From Ridgeia piscesae (lineage: Eukaryota > Annelida > Polychaeta > Sabellida > Siboglinidae): DNA of 64,000 nt. Under the pieces are notes generated by a model. The model worked only from the letters and a program-made list of their open reading frames with translations. It searched no databases and was not told the DNA's origin. Location: contig JAODUO010000557.1 in the NCBI GenBank assembly GCA_025642075.2, positions 145,001 through 209,000 on the forward strand, given 5' to 3'. This document shows, piece after piece, positions 11,476-23,499 of the stretch. The position numbers and the translations under genes are program-made. The first letter of the stretch is position 1. Every line of letters starts with the position of its first letter.

Positions 11476-13031
11476 AATTATAGTACTCCAGGACAGTCAT
11501 GAGTTCTTCTGTAATTTATGACTGGCTCAGGAAACAGTTAAGCAATGTAGACATTTAGTTCTCCATCAAAACCTTCGACTAATCATGAATCCTTTTCATG
11601 AAAACTGCCTAACTTGACTACTTTAGCTGAGTCACCCAAATTGCGTGTGAGTAATTGCAAGTAATATATACAATTGAAGTAAAAAGCAAGTGCTTACTTT
11701 TGCTAAAATCACAGGCAATATTATTGACTACCAGGTAAGTATTGCTTGTGTCATGTTACTAATGAAAATGACAATCTTTATTACTTATGGTGCGTGTAAC
11801 CAAAATATCAACAACATCTGCAAATTGTTACCTAATGTTCTCAAATGCAATAGTTTCGTCAGTTTGATGATTTAACAAAAACTAAGTAACATATTTGTAC
11901 AAACCGAATAAGCTTGTACTAACGGGCACCAGATCTATTTTTAAATATACACCTCCCTGTATAATGTGATAGATCTGGTCATATCTTATTTGATGTATGT
12001 TAAGGTGATGTGGAAACTCAGTAGCCTGCTTAGTTCAGTTTGTTCTGTGAATTTAGTCACCAAACTAGACATAAAGTATATAGTAGTCTGCAATTGGCAT
12101 GGACTCTGACATCTGCCAATGTATTGATACAATCAGTGATGATTGAATAATCCTTCATTTGTTCATTTCTTTCCAGTCATATAGACACATATTCCATCCC
12201 ACCATGAGAAAGCTTTGATGGAAGTCAAATAATTATTTTGCAAAATTCTGCCCAATTTGTGAAACAACACTGTCATAACACTACTTTCTTGTCGAATTCA
12301 ATATCACCAGTTAGTTTCATTCAAAGAAAAATCCTTTTATAGTCACTTTGGATAGCTTGATGATTTTGTCACCATGGCGATGGTTATGTACTCCAGAGAT
12401 TTGTCAGTCTATTCTGACATTGCATGGAAACTTGTTCAAAGAAATGTAATACATGGATGATAAGTAACGTTGGCATGTTAAGCTTTCAAATCTGTCGTCT
12501 TCAAAGTTAACAAAAAAGATTGTTTAAACCCCCGCACTGTAATTGTCGTCATCAAAGTCTTCAGAATTTTTTTATAAACACTTGCACTGTTTTAATTATT
12601 AACGGCTATTTGAGAGTATGTCTGCATGAGTCGGATTCTGTACTAATAATTACTTTGACATCACTTGATTTAATTTGTATTTATTGATCGACGTTACTGT
12701 GAATAACAACAGGTAAAAATGGCGATATCTAATTACTACTTAGATTATAACTAATGCATGTGAGGCCTTATGTGTTATGAAAGAGTGTTTCTCTGTTAGA
12801 TGGGAGACCCACTTCTCCGTCAGTTTTGTACGTATCGATCGGAAATTTTGCATGCGATCTAGAGAACCCTAATGTTTTGTAGACTTAGACTTTTTTTAAA
12901 TATAAATGGGAGTTGGTTAATGTGAGGATGAGCCCCAAAAGTAACCAACACCCGGATACATTAAAAGGCTTTTGTGCAAGACATAACAAAACACCACATC
13001 ACATCTACCCGGTAGTTTTCATGTTGTATAA
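10813..13031. other. Non-coding DNA with a short TATG/TA microsatellite
   Basis: No gene recognised. A perfect CAG|GTAAGT donor-type string stands at 11732-11740 but lacks a good pyrimidine tract before it. Confidence 0.4.
11397..11474. repeat. (GTAT)n then (TA)n microsatellite
   Basis: About six GTAT units run directly into more than twenty TA units. Confidence 0.95.
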
Positions 13032-13847
13032 AATTTCAAACTAGTTTCGCAGGGGGGATACACAGAGAAGCCAAATACTAGAGGCATAGATAAAGATAGC
13101 AAAAAGACATCAGCAAAGAACAGCCTGGAAAGCCCTACGGAATTTGGTTATAAATGTGTTTGTTTAAATGCAAGGAGCATAGTAAACAAAAGAAATGAAC
13201 TAAACATTATGGTAGAAGATATTGACCCTCACATAATAGGTATAACTGAATCTTGGGCCACCCCCGATATATCAGATGCCGAATTAGGAATGACAGGGTA
13301 TGTAATGTTTAGGAAAGATAGATTAGGAAAAGGGGAGGCGGAGTTATTTTATATATTAAAGAATCCATTCAAGCTTATGAAATAAAATTAGAAAAAGAAG
13401 CAGAATGTGAAGAAGCTGTCTGGTGTAACATAGTTACAGGAAACTCAACATTAACTGTTGGGTTAGTGTATCGGAGTCCAAACATAAGCATGGAAGAGAA
13501 TGAAAAAATACATAACGCTATCAAAGAAGTGAGTAAACGGGACTGTATTATTATGGGGGATTTTAACCATGGGCATATACAGTGGACATCTATACAGAGT
13601 ACCGGGAGAGAGGATCAAGAGTTTTTAAATTTAGTACAAGATAGTTTCCTTTCTCAACATGTGTTAGAAGCAACCAGGGGCGAGAACATGTTAGACATAG
13701 TATTGAGCTCACAGAAGGAATTTGTTGATAATGTCAAGATATGTGAGCCACTGGGGTGTAGTGATCACAACCAGATACATTTTATCATCAAAATAAAGGG
13801 AGAACGGAATAGAAAAATAAGGTACAGGAAAATTTTTCACAAAGGAC
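13032..13847 (+). pseudogene. LINE apurinic-type endonuclease domain, frame broken
   Basis: The domain nicks target DNA to start target-primed reverse transcription. Family landmarks are present: NARSIVNKRNEL (from about 13167), TESW with its catalytic glutamate (about 13243-13254), a K-G-rich segment, YRSPN, GDFNHGHIQW (about 13556-13585) and SDHNQIHF (13760-13783). The first part is read in one frame up to about 13331. There a G seems to be missing from AAAAGGGGAGG, and the rest is read in the next frame to about 13830. A base then seems to have been added in the run GGAAAATTTTT (13827-13836), returning to the original frame. Both changes are in homopolymer runs, so read errors are possible. 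Confidence 0.8.
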
Positions 13848-15911
13848 ATGAGGGAATATTTAGCAAAGATAGACTGGAATAACACACTGAAGAATAAGAC
13901 AGCAACAGAATGCTGGAATATTTTAAAGAGTGAAATTGACTGCGTCGTTGACAAATTTGTCCCCTTGAAAAAACAGGGGAAACGGTCAAAGAAGAAACAC
14001 TTATCGAAGGAAGCCATTAGAAAAATCAAGTACAAGCAAATGATGTGGAAGACATATAGACATACCGGAAGTGAAGAAGACTATAGCATTTATAAAGAAG
14101 CACTTAATCAAGCTACAGCTGAAATTAGAAATTCAAAGAGAAGCTACGAACAAAAAATTGCTTTTAATATAAAACATGACAGCAAGAGTTTTTATGCGTA
14201 TGTTCGAAGTAAGCAGAAAGTTCAGGATAAGGTCGGTCCTCTAGAAGGTAGTGATGGAAACATAATAACAGAGGGATTCTTAATGGCAGAAAACCTAAAT
14301 GAGTACTTTAGTTCGGTGTTTACCAGGGAAGATATTAGTATATTACCAGTACTTGAGACTAAGTTCGAAGGGAGAGAGTTTGACTATTTAGGACAACTAA
14401 TTGTAACCCCAACAATGGTAGCTATGAAAATAAGAGATATGAAGGATAATAAATCACCTGGAGTGGATGGGATTCCTCCCAAATTACTACTGGAAATTGT
14501 AGATCAAATCAGCATACCACTTGCAACAGTGTTCAATTTGTCATTAGAGGAGGGAATAGTTCCGTTAGAATGGAAAGAAGCAAACATTATACCATTATTT
14601 AAAAAAGGTTCGAGAAACAAGTCAGAGAACTATAGACCAGTGAGTTTAACATCGGTGATTTGCAAACTATTAGAAAGACTAATTAAAGATCACCTGGTTG
14701 ATTTTCTTGTTAAAAATAAATTGATAAACCCATCTCAACATGGGTTTTTAAAAGCGAGGTCATGCTTAACAAATATGTTATGTTTTTTGGAAGATGTCAC
14801 AAAGTGGCTAGATGAGGGATCACCAGTAGATATAATCTACTTAGATTTTAAAAAAGCCTTTGACAAAGTGCCACACCAAAGACTACTACTTAAACTAAAG
14901 GCCCATGGCATTGGAAATGGAATGATCAACTGGATAGAAAAATGGCTTATTGATAGAAGACAAAGAGTAGTAGTTGATGGGGAGGTTTCAAACTGGAAAG
15001 CGGTTTTGAGTGGAGTACCGCAGGGATCAGTACTGGGACCTATTTTATTCTTAATATATATCAATGATTTGGATGATGACATAACAAGCAAGGTGTTGAA
15101 GTTTGCGGATGACACAAAAGTGTTTAGGAAAATTAAAAGTGATGCAGGTAGACAGCATTTACAAGATGATCTTAATAAGTTGATAGAATGGTCTGAGAAG
15201 TGGCAAATGCTGTTTAATTTTGGAAAGTGTAAGTGCCTTCACACAGGACATGGGAATGAAGATGCACAATATACAATGGGTGATACTGTACTAAATACTA
15301 CCTTAAAGGAAAAGGACTTAGGGTTAACTATTAGTGCTGACATGAAGGTATCAGAGCAGTGTGGAATTGCAGCAGCGAAGGGAAACCAAATTCTTGGATT
15401 AATTAGGCGAATTATAGTGTACAAAGAAAAAGAACTAATAATACCGCTGTATAAAACAATAGTTAGGCCTCACTTAGAATATTGTATACAAGCATGGAGG
15501 CCATATCGCAAGAAGGATATTGATATGCTAGAAAGAGTACAAAGGAGAGCAACCAAAATGATACCAAAACTCAGGAATATTAGTTATGAAATGCGTCTAA
15601 AAGAATGTGGTTTAACAACACTAGAAACCAGAAGATTGAGAGGAGATCAGATTGAGGTGTTTAAAATATTGAATGGATATGAAAATATTGACGGAAATAT
15701 TTTTTTCACAGTCAAGGAAGAGAGAAGGACTAGAGGACATTGAGTTACATTAGCAAAGAAGCAGTGTAGACTAGATATTAGAAAATTTTCATTTTCACAA
15801 AGAACAGTAAACGAATGGAACAGATTATCAGCTGATTGTGTAGGTGCTAGTAGTGTTAATATATTTAAAAATAAAATCGACATATACCTAAGAAGGACGG
15901 GGTATACTTAG
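13848..15911 (+). pseudogene. LINE reverse transcriptase and C-terminal region, one premature stop
   Basis: The polymerase that copies the element RNA at the nicked target. It is open for 631 codons to a TGA at 15741-15743. Landmarks in order: KSPGVDGIPPKLL, NYRPVSLTSVICKLLERL, QHGFLKARSCLTNML, IYLDFKKAFDKVPHQRL (motif A), SGVPQGSVLGPILF (motif B), KFADDTKVF (motif C, FADD at 15102-15113), then HLEYCIQAWRPYRKKDI. After the stop the same frame stays open to TAG at 15909-15911 and contains CRLDIRKFSFSQRTVNEWNR and SSVNIFKNKIDIYL, the usual end of this family. The second copy has GGA (Gly) at the equivalent codon, so the TGA is a nonsense change in this copy. Confidence 0.9.
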
Positions 15912-16020
15912 ATAGATAGGTTGGACTCTCGATAAGCCAAATGGCTTCCTAGTCCACCTGCCATCTAGAGTTGAATCTCTAGGTGGCAATCTTGTTAAAT
16001 CTTGTTAAATCTTGTTAAAT

Positions 16021-16306
16021 ATGTCTCAAGTCTCAGATGGTTTCCTCCAAACAGCCCAAACTTGGGCTAATGCAGGAGTTATGCTTCTCTAAACTTATTG
16101 AGTCCACTACAGGTTACACATTTACCCCCTGTGTGGGAACTTTTACTTACCCTGGCATAGACACCAGATAGAAGGGACCACCGGCTTTTAGTGTCTCTTC
16201 AGAAAGACATGTGGTGTGAACTAAATTGCCTAAGTTTTGAAACGGCAGTCATGTGGGATTGAACCACCACCCCCTCGATTGACAGTCCGGCGCTCTACCG
16301 AAGATT
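16021..16306 (-). mobile_element. Second tRNA-headed SINE family, antisense, against the LINE tail
   Basis: Read on the minus strand, the head at 16306-16255 has GGTAGAGCGCCGGACTGTC (A-box region) and GGTTCAATCCC (B-box). The body differs from the other SINE family and ends with GAGACTTGAGACAT directly against the 3' tail of the LINE at 16020. It was seen once in the window, so its length is inferred from that boundary. Confidence 0.6.
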
Positions 16307-17040
16307 TTCATGATGATTATAGTCAAGTAATCCTGCAGAGTAAGTAGAGAAATTGTGAAAATTATTCTGCAAATTAAACTTTCAAAACTGCTTCACTCCG
16401 CACCAGTGAGCTCCACCAATAAGCATGCTAATTGTGAGCATTAATGTTGCTACCGGATTCGGTTAAATTCATATTGTAAATAAAGTTAAAAATACCTTTC
16501 TGAATAAACTTGTGATGACAGGAATATATTGCGTGAAGATTGTGGACATGACGCAGACACCTCCATAGTAGAACACAGTGGATTCAGAAAGGTATTTTGC
16601 ACTTTTCTTACAATGTGTTGATTATTCCACATCAGTTGCAGTAGATTCACAAAAATATGTAACTTATGATTGCGAGGGTCCTGCATTCTGTTGTATTCTG
16701 AGTCCATGCTGGCTCAAGGCACGAAGGCTGGGTGTGTTAATTGCGACATTACCATGCTCTGTTATCCACGTTGTTAACAAGCTATTGTGCTGTGGTCATT
16801 TTGCGATAGCTCTCACTTACTGTACCTGTGGAATGACATTGATTAATAAGCTCTCGGAGTACTGGCGTCAGACCAGTGAACTAAGTGGATACGGCTGGGT
16901 AGGCAGGGGAACACGCCACGGCACCGAGTACCACTGTGGATGTTGTTTTTGGAGGAAACGCAAATTGATACAAATGTTCAACGTCCCTCACCGATCAGGC
17001 ATGGCAAGGGATGAGGCTGTGCGTGGATAAATGGATTTCA
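16307..17040. other. Non-coding DNA, no element recognised
   Basis: A short inverted repeat (GAATCCACTGTG/TTCTGAATC type, near 16560-16595) is present. The 150-codon frame at 16578-17030 has no recognised motif and no supporting splice signals. Confidence 0.35.
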
Positions 17041-18202
17041 TTGGCCAGGATTCAGCAGCGTTTGTTTCAGTAGTCAACCGTGTGATGACACGAGATAATT
17101 CCGTGGACGTCTACGCATCAGATGGGTTGTGATTTGTGATCGTCGATTGCACCAGTGTTGGTTGCATGATGCCTCGAGTTCGTGCAGATTCATGAGCTTT
17201 GCAAACTCAATTTACACGACATGTCATATTTTCAGCTAGTTGTCTGGAGTTAATGAAGAGACGTCGACATAGGCACGCACGTACGTCACTAATCACACAA
17301 TCTAGCAAAACAAACCGTCTGACTGTGTAGACATCGCCGGACCGAAAGTGATCACTTTCTCCGTGAGTGTCGTTTTACCTCGTCGAAGAATTTCCCGGAT
17401 TTCCTGCAGTGGGGGAATTAAGAGCTTGGCTGTTCGGATACAGTCACAGTGAGTTCACAACTTGTGCACCTGTGCCGTGACTAGCCAAGCCAGACATACG
17501 TCAATTTCACAGAGGCGCATGTAAAGAACGTCTGATTGGTGCACTCGATGTAATTAACCGACATGTAACGGAATTTGCTGAATCAGCCAGTCACTAGAGC
17601 TGCCCCCCACCAGCAGAACCAGGACTGATCTTACGACTAATTGATGTATCCACCGAGATGATGATCATGGCTGCAATCCTTTGATGGTGATCACAAGACT
17701 TCTCTTCTGACCCTGCAGATGTTCAGGTCACATGACCGTCACCAACGCGGCGTGACAGTCCAAATGATAGGTGATGTTCCATTGGATATGAATAGTCTCC
17801 GGCGTGGACCAGCTGTTTGTTTATAGTCTTGTGACTGCCGCACGTGAAGTGACGTTTGTTGACAACAGCGCGGGAAAACAGCGCGACAAAATGTCGTCAT
17901 TATGCGGCAGCTGTGTCCTGATTCATCGCGTGCACGCCGGTGGACGGCGGCTGTAAAAAGCAGCGGCTGTCACCTGCACTGAAAGATGAGTTGTGAATCG
18001 TCACGCTGAGATGTCACGGCCTAGAACGTCGTCTGGCTGATAGCCCGGATTTGTGAGTCGAAAACAAATATCTCGTTTGTGTTGATTTGCGGTGAAATTG
18101 AACACAGTGGAAATGACCACGGCGGAGACTGAACGGTGACACGAGGGATTTAGGTTGGATTGGGATTTATTATTTCACTGTTGGGTCACCGAACGCAGAA
18201 GA
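17041..18202 (+). promoter_or_regulatory. CpG-rich candidate promoter and 5' untranslated region
   Basis: CpG dinucleotides are clearly denser here than in the flanking DNA (for example GCGCGGGAAAACAGCGCGAC near 17868 and the CGCCGG/GACGGCGG runs near 17935). CRE-like TACGTCAC (17283), an E-box CACGTG (17842) and several TGACG strings occur. The stretch leads to the candidate start codon at 18203. No TATA box is convincing. Promoter status is inferred from composition and position. Confidence 0.45.
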
Positions 18203-18254
18203 ATGGGAAACGGGAAATCGGTGCAGAAACTGAAGATGGTGTGGCTAAAGAGAG
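18203..18254 (+). CDS. Candidate first coding exon with N-myristoylation-type start
   Basis: ATG at 18203 is in strong initiation context (A at -3, G at +4). The frame reads MGNGKSVQKLKMVWLKR and then one base of the next codon before AGAG|GTAGGT, a good splice donor at 18255. MGNxKS with a basic stretch after it fits the N-myristoyltransferase substrate pattern, suggesting a membrane-attached protein. It ends in phase 1. No family was recognised, and the exon is too short to be certain. It follows the CpG-rich stretch at 17041-18202, and a second phase-1 exon candidate lies at 33287-33359. Chance occurrence is the main alternative. Confidence 0.45.
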
Positions 18255-19716
18255 GTAGGTGGCCCCAGCAATGTGTTGGTTGCATAAACGTTCGCTTTCT
18301 GATTTTGAAAAGTGGATAGCGTCATGAAGTATTGAGATGCAACAGTTGTATGTTGTCGCCATGGTGATATGAGGAGTGTTTATTTTGGCGGCCGGCAAGT
18401 GGATAGGAGTGGTTATGAATGGCGATTGCAATAATGGAAATTACTGTAATTACAAATGTCAGTGCAGTCATTACTAATTGATGTCACAATAAGTGTTATG
18501 ATACTGACACCGCCTTGGTTCTGCACGGGTAAATGTCAACGCTGTCATTGTGCTCAGCTGTGCCGACGTGAATGACATTTTGTGTGTACTAGCATCGTTG
18601 ATAGCATCGTTGATAGGACATGTCCATTTTATGTTTTTATCCCAAGAATTGTGGGAATGTTTATCCATTGCCTACATTTATCTCATTAGCCCATCCATGG
18701 TTTAACAGTGTTACTATTTTTTATCTAGTATATATGAGTGTGTGTATATAATATATATATATATAATATATATATATTATATATATATATATACACTATA
18801 TATACAGTATATATATACTATATATATACAGTGTATATAATTTATATAATTTATATAATATATATAATATAATATATATATATATATATTAATGGCATTC
18901 CTATTATTTGCTATGTTAAAATTGCAAAATTTTCTAAACATTCTTTAGCAATCAAGGATATTCAGGAGAATAATTGCCACTGAATTACTTTTGTGGTAGA
19001 AATCTACATGTCGATGACTACTTACGCATAACAATTTGGTCATGGTATATTGTCACTCACGCTGTACGATAGTCAGACGGTCAACTTAGATGACGCAACA
19101 TCGAACGTTGGCTGTTGCTAAGTTGCATTAACTAGGATCAGTAGATGGCACCACCTGACACAATGCAACGTTTGTGCAAGATTTGCTGTTACGTAATTAT
19201 CACCGAAACAAATTGGTCAGTTAGTGCACATTTATATTCCTAATTTAACCTTACTTAATATCATATCTGTGTAATTTCGTACACACATTAGATTACAAAT
19301 ATATGAGCATTGCGTGTGAGCTGAGACAGTTGCGTTCATGTATCATTTGTTTTCATGGAGTCTGTCTTAGTTTCCTTTTATCTCTCATGTGCCATTACTT
19401 ATCACTTTCATCAGGATTAGCTCTGCTGATTGGCTGCCCTGTCTATTGACCATTTATTCCCTGCCCTTGCAATATGTGTGTCACATGAGAACACCTGTGT
19501 CTGCCAGTCACACACCTGCTGTGTACTTACGTCATTGATTACTGTTTCACTCCTGAAGTTGCAACACAGTAAGCAGTGTCGAAAAATTTGTATTTAGTAC
19601 TAAATTAATTTCCTACTTCCGTCCGTCGTGGAAGCAGATGTTTTGTTTAGAGTTGTTTGTACAGATACAAGGTTGCCATATGTATTTAGACAACCTTTTG
19701 TACACAACCATAGTGG
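18255..19716. other. Presumed intron sequence with a TA-rich hairpin block
   Basis: If the exon at 18203 is real this is intronic. Apart from the TA-rich block at 18721-18895, no element was recognised. Confidence 0.35.
18721..18895. repeat. Irregular (TA)n block with internal palindromes
   Basis: TATA runs are interrupted by mirrored ACTATATATACAGTATAT strings, so the block can fold into cruciform-like hairpins. Confidence 0.9.
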
Positions 19717-20365
19717 GTTCTCTCCCTCTCCCTCACCCTCTCTCCTTGCTCACCAGCTTTTTCTCTTTCCAGCTCCCTCCCACTCTTCCTCCTTACCTCC
19801 CTCACTGCCTTCTTCCCTCACTGCCTCCCAGCCTTCCTCCCTCTTCCATCTACTTCCTTTGCTCTCTCTCTCTCAGCCTCCCTCCCTCCCAGCCTCACCC
19901 TTTTCTTCCTCCCTCCCCCATCCCTCTCTCTCAGCCTCCGTCGCTCCCAGTCTCAACCTTCTCTTCCTCCTTCCCCCCTCCCTCTCAGCATCCCTCTCCC
20001 AGCCTTGCCCTTTTCTTCCTCCCTCCCTCCCTGGACCCTCCCTCCCTCCCCCCTTCCTCTCAGCCTCCCTCCCTCCCAGCCTCACCCTTCTCATCCTCCT
20101 TCCCCCTCTCAGCCTCCCTCCCTCCAAGCCTCCCCTTCTCTTCTGCCTGCCTTCCTTTTTGGTCTCTCCATCCCAGCCTCTCTCCCTCTCGTCTCCCTCC
20201 CTACCTCCCAATCAGCTTCCCTCCCAGGTTCCTTCCTCTTCCTCCTCCATCCCTACACCCTGAATGAGTTACTCCCTCTTCCTACCGCCCTCTATTCCTT
20301 CTTCTCTTCCAGTTCCTCCCTCCCTCCCTCCCTTCCTCCCTCCCTCCCTCCGCCGCTCCCTCCCT
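19717..20365. repeat. About 650-bp polypyrimidine tract (CCTCCCTCC-rich)
   Basis: Nearly uninterrupted C/T on the + strand, in degenerate units such as CTCAGCCTCCCTCCCTCCCA. The minus strand is correspondingly GGGAGG-rich. Overlapping open frames in all forward frames, rich in Ser, Pro and Leu, come from this composition and are not genes. Confidence 0.92.
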
Positions 20366-21956
20366 GTGCCCGAATGGTGTTGTGAGAACACTGTCAGTCA
20401 GCTGTCAATCTTGAGAGTATGAAGTGATTGAGACAGTTTGAAGACCGTTTTTTTTTTAGAAGTTGTCACAGTATTCAATGTTTAACTTGCATACATATTA
20501 CTGAATTTTCTCCATGTGCTGTTTCTTAGTTTTAGGCATGTTGAATTTTGATCATCAGATTGACTATTCCTGTCGCCAGAGAACAGGAATAGTTGAAAGT
20601 GTAGTCACACATTGGTCTGTTGAGGTAGTGCCTACTTTAGGGCAAGGGTAGGTAGGGTTATTTACAAAACACTGTGGGGGGTCTCTCATACTCTGTGTGG
20701 TCCTCCACATCACCCCTTGTGATGTCATCATTAACTGAGCTATGATAATGTCACATTACAGTGTTTTGTATATTTGTGATGCTGTTTCTCAGCCTCATGA
20801 CACAGAGTTGTTTGTTAAAAGACCAACGAAATAAAACACTCAACACTGAAGAGATTGTTAACAAAACTCAGTAAATGCCATTTCAGATTACATGGTTTCC
20901 TGGGGGAAATGGTCTAATCGAATTGAAAACTAAAAAAAGGACTTTGGCCCATGTTGTATGTTGCTAATATTTTCCGTTAAGATATTCGCACATCATGTAC
21001 ACATATTTCATTCATACCCTCAGGACAAAGCACAAACGTGAAACGTTTTACAAAACACTACATATTTTGTACTTTATTCAGAAGGATGACTTGTTAGTGT
21101 CCTTCATTTAAGAAGCCCAGTTACATTTTTATGTGCATGAATGACAATAAATAACCTTATACCAGGCACAACATGCAGACATAGCATTTTTACAAGTTAT
21201 AGCAACAAGCAAATTTTGTGATTTGATAAACTGTTTTACTGGCTTGGGTGTACATGTATGGCTATTATTGTATCACGTACAGTATACATAAAACAACTTG
21301 CCGATACATGATTTAAAATTGCATAATCAGCTGATAACCTATCACTTCATATGCTAATGCATGGTTGGCTGTAAATATGAGTTTATCGGGCATCACATTC
21401 CCAAATAGGTAACCTTAATGAACTGGGAAGAGTCAAAATTCACAATGTCAGATTGTCTGTGAAAATGGTACCACCCAGACAAAATACCTATTGTGCATTC
21501 AAAAAAAAAATTCTTGTAAATTACTAGTATATTATTCTTAATTTTCATAGCAAATGATTACTTTTTATTAATGCATAAACCCAAACAATTGCCTTTTGTT
21601 GGCCCTTAGGTGGCCAGTATATTGAGGTGAGAACTATTTTTGGTGGTAATAGTAATTAATAGAATATGTATAGATGCTGACACGAGAGCCATTGTAACCA
21701 AGAATGATTATTGATCTATAACCATGCAACATATTCATACCAGATGGTCTTGCTAATGATGTCAGTTAATTAATTAATTAATTGGCAGTTGTATTGATCC
21801 CGCCTAGGGGGACACATCTCCTGGGGGTCTTTTTATGTTGGCAATTAAGGACACAAGTTTGTCCATTTAACATTTTAACAGGGTTTATGGGGAGGAGGTG
21901 GTTGGTCAGGCTAGGCGTTTACACAAGGTCACATTTTTGCCAATAATATGTTAAAC
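20366..21956. other. Non-coding DNA, no gene recognised
   Basis: No domain-like frame. Small features only: a short TTAATTAATTAA run near 21766 and a poly(A) run near 21500. Confidence 0.4.
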
Positions 21957-22020
21957 AAGGTCTGGGGACCACAAGGTCTGGGAACCACAAGATCTGGGGA
22001 CCATAAGGTCTGGGGACCAT
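21957..22020. repeat. About 19-bp repeat, four copies
   Basis: Four imperfect copies of AAGGTCTGGGGACCAC in tandem; each contains the near-palindrome GGTCTGGGGACC. Confidence 0.85.
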
Positions 22021-22118
22021 CTCAGTAAGAAGATCTTTTAAGGAAATTTCATAATTAAACAAAATATGTTGTTCAATTAAATAATTCTTTTTCAAAACCA
22101 ATATATCCATTGCCTGAT

Positions 22119-22340
22119 GTGGTGGTGGTGGTGGTGGTGGTGGTGGTGGTGGTGGTGGTGGTGGTGGTGGTGGTGGTGGTGGTGGTGGTGGTGGTGTGGT
22201 GGTGGTGGTGGTGGTGGTGGTGGTGGTGGTGGTGGTGGTGGTGGTGGTGGTGGTGGTGTATGGTGCATGCGTGTGTTTGTTTGTGTGTGTGTGTGTGCGT
22301 GCGTGTGCACATGCACGTGCACGTGCGCGTACACATGCAC
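22119..22340. repeat. (TGG)n trinucleotide array followed by (GT)n
   Basis: More than 45 TGG units with one phase slip near 22197 (GGTGGTGTGGTGG), then GT/GC-alternating DNA to about 22340. The slip moves the codon frame (Trp, Val or Gly runs), which argues against coding. A GG repeat every three bases on one strand could form two-tier quadruplexes. Confidence 0.95.
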
Positions 22341-23277
22341 ATCCATGCCTGTATAGTAAGGGACATGTTGACATTTTCCTTATGGCAGATTTGCGTCTGG
22401 GACACACCATTCTAATGGATTAATTTGTAACCCTTCAGAAGAAAATAATACCTTCATTTTTTTCAATGTTCCCCCCTTAGCTAAAGGTGATTTCCAGTTT
22501 TTGGGTTTATTCAAGTTGTTATGTTGATATAAATTAAGCATTCATTTTCAGTTTAACGTTTTCTTGTGGTTCTTCCGATGTCTTGGTACATGTTTATGTG
22601 CCTTGTGCTTCAACAAGCCGATATGATTTTTGTCATAATAAAAATGGTGCGTGACTTACGGAGAAACTGTCTTTTTTGTATGTGCATGTGGCGCCATCTG
22701 GATGATGAGCAATTTTGTTGTCCTGTTAAAAACAGACCGAATCCTAATTACAGACGTAACGTAATCAATTCCCAATGACCTGTTAGCCCACTAATGGATT
22801 ACCGAAAGTACTTAATAAGAAGATCAGCAGCTCTTGACGTCAGATCCAGGGATCATTGTGTCTTCAAGGGATCAGCGTGTCTTTGCCAAGTGGCAGGTGA
22901 TGACACCTCAAAACGTGCTGATAACTGAAAGGCCGGCAATATGAAAGGAATCACAGGCAGTGTTGGATGCGATGATGTTGTCGTCGTTTCCGTCGGCCAT
23001 AGGTCGAATGTCGGTTGTCGTTTTTGTAATCCGACAGCCGTCTGTGAAAGTGAGATTGACAATTAAATGATTAATGAGCATGGAATTTGAGCAGTGTATG
23101 CTGTCTGGGATGGAGGGATTCATTGTCGCAGTCTATATGACGTCAATTTCTTGAGTGAGTTCTCCAAACCGCGATTGCCTCGGGTAGTGGCCTTGAAGAT
23201 TCACCTTGTTTATCTAGGTCAATAATGGTCATGTGATCTTGGATGTTCGATTGGATTGGGTTAGCTCAAACAGTGTG
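22341..23277. other. Non-coding DNA, no gene recognised
   Basis: A moderately CpG-containing part at 22960-23050 has no recognisable coding or promoter structure. Confidence 0.35.
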
Positions 23278-23360
23278 CCCAACATGCGTGCGTGCTGGAC
23301 CCAAAATGTATGCGTGCTGGACCTAATATGCATTCAAGCTGGACCCAACATATGCATGTC
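23278..23360. repeat. About 24-bp repeat, three copies
   Basis: Three degenerate copies of a CATGCGTGCGTGCTGGACCCA unit. Confidence 0.75.
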
Positions 23361-23499
23361 ATGCACATGTGTGTACACGTGACACGTGGGAGCACCCGTG
23401 ACACGAGACAAGGTGTTTGGAACTAACTAGGGAGGTAATCACGTGATTGGGTATTTACCGGGTTGGTGGAGTAGTATATCTGGTTGGGAACTTATTTGT

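Larger units (their letters stand above)
13032..16020 (+). mobile_element. CR1/L2-like non-LTR retrotransposon, nearly full ORF2 but broken
   Basis: A 5'-truncated LINE with endonuclease, reverse transcriptase, C-terminal region, a short 3' untranslated part and a tail of three CTTGTTAAAT units (15991-16020). Short tandem tails instead of poly(A) are usual for CR1/L2 elements. No ORF1 (gag-like) region was recognised upstream. The left edge at 13032 is only where the open frame begins. A second 3' copy lies at 41949-42279. Confidence 0.85.

Noticed and set aside
11716..11740. Second recursive splice site candidate (CAG|GTAAGT at 11732-11740)
   Set aside because: The donor is perfect but the preceding sequence is AT-rich with no pyrimidine tract, so an acceptor is unlikely.
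19628..20385. Ser/Pro/Leu-rich frames of more than 200 codons
   Set aside because: Composition of the polypyrimidine tract; several overlapping frames are open together.
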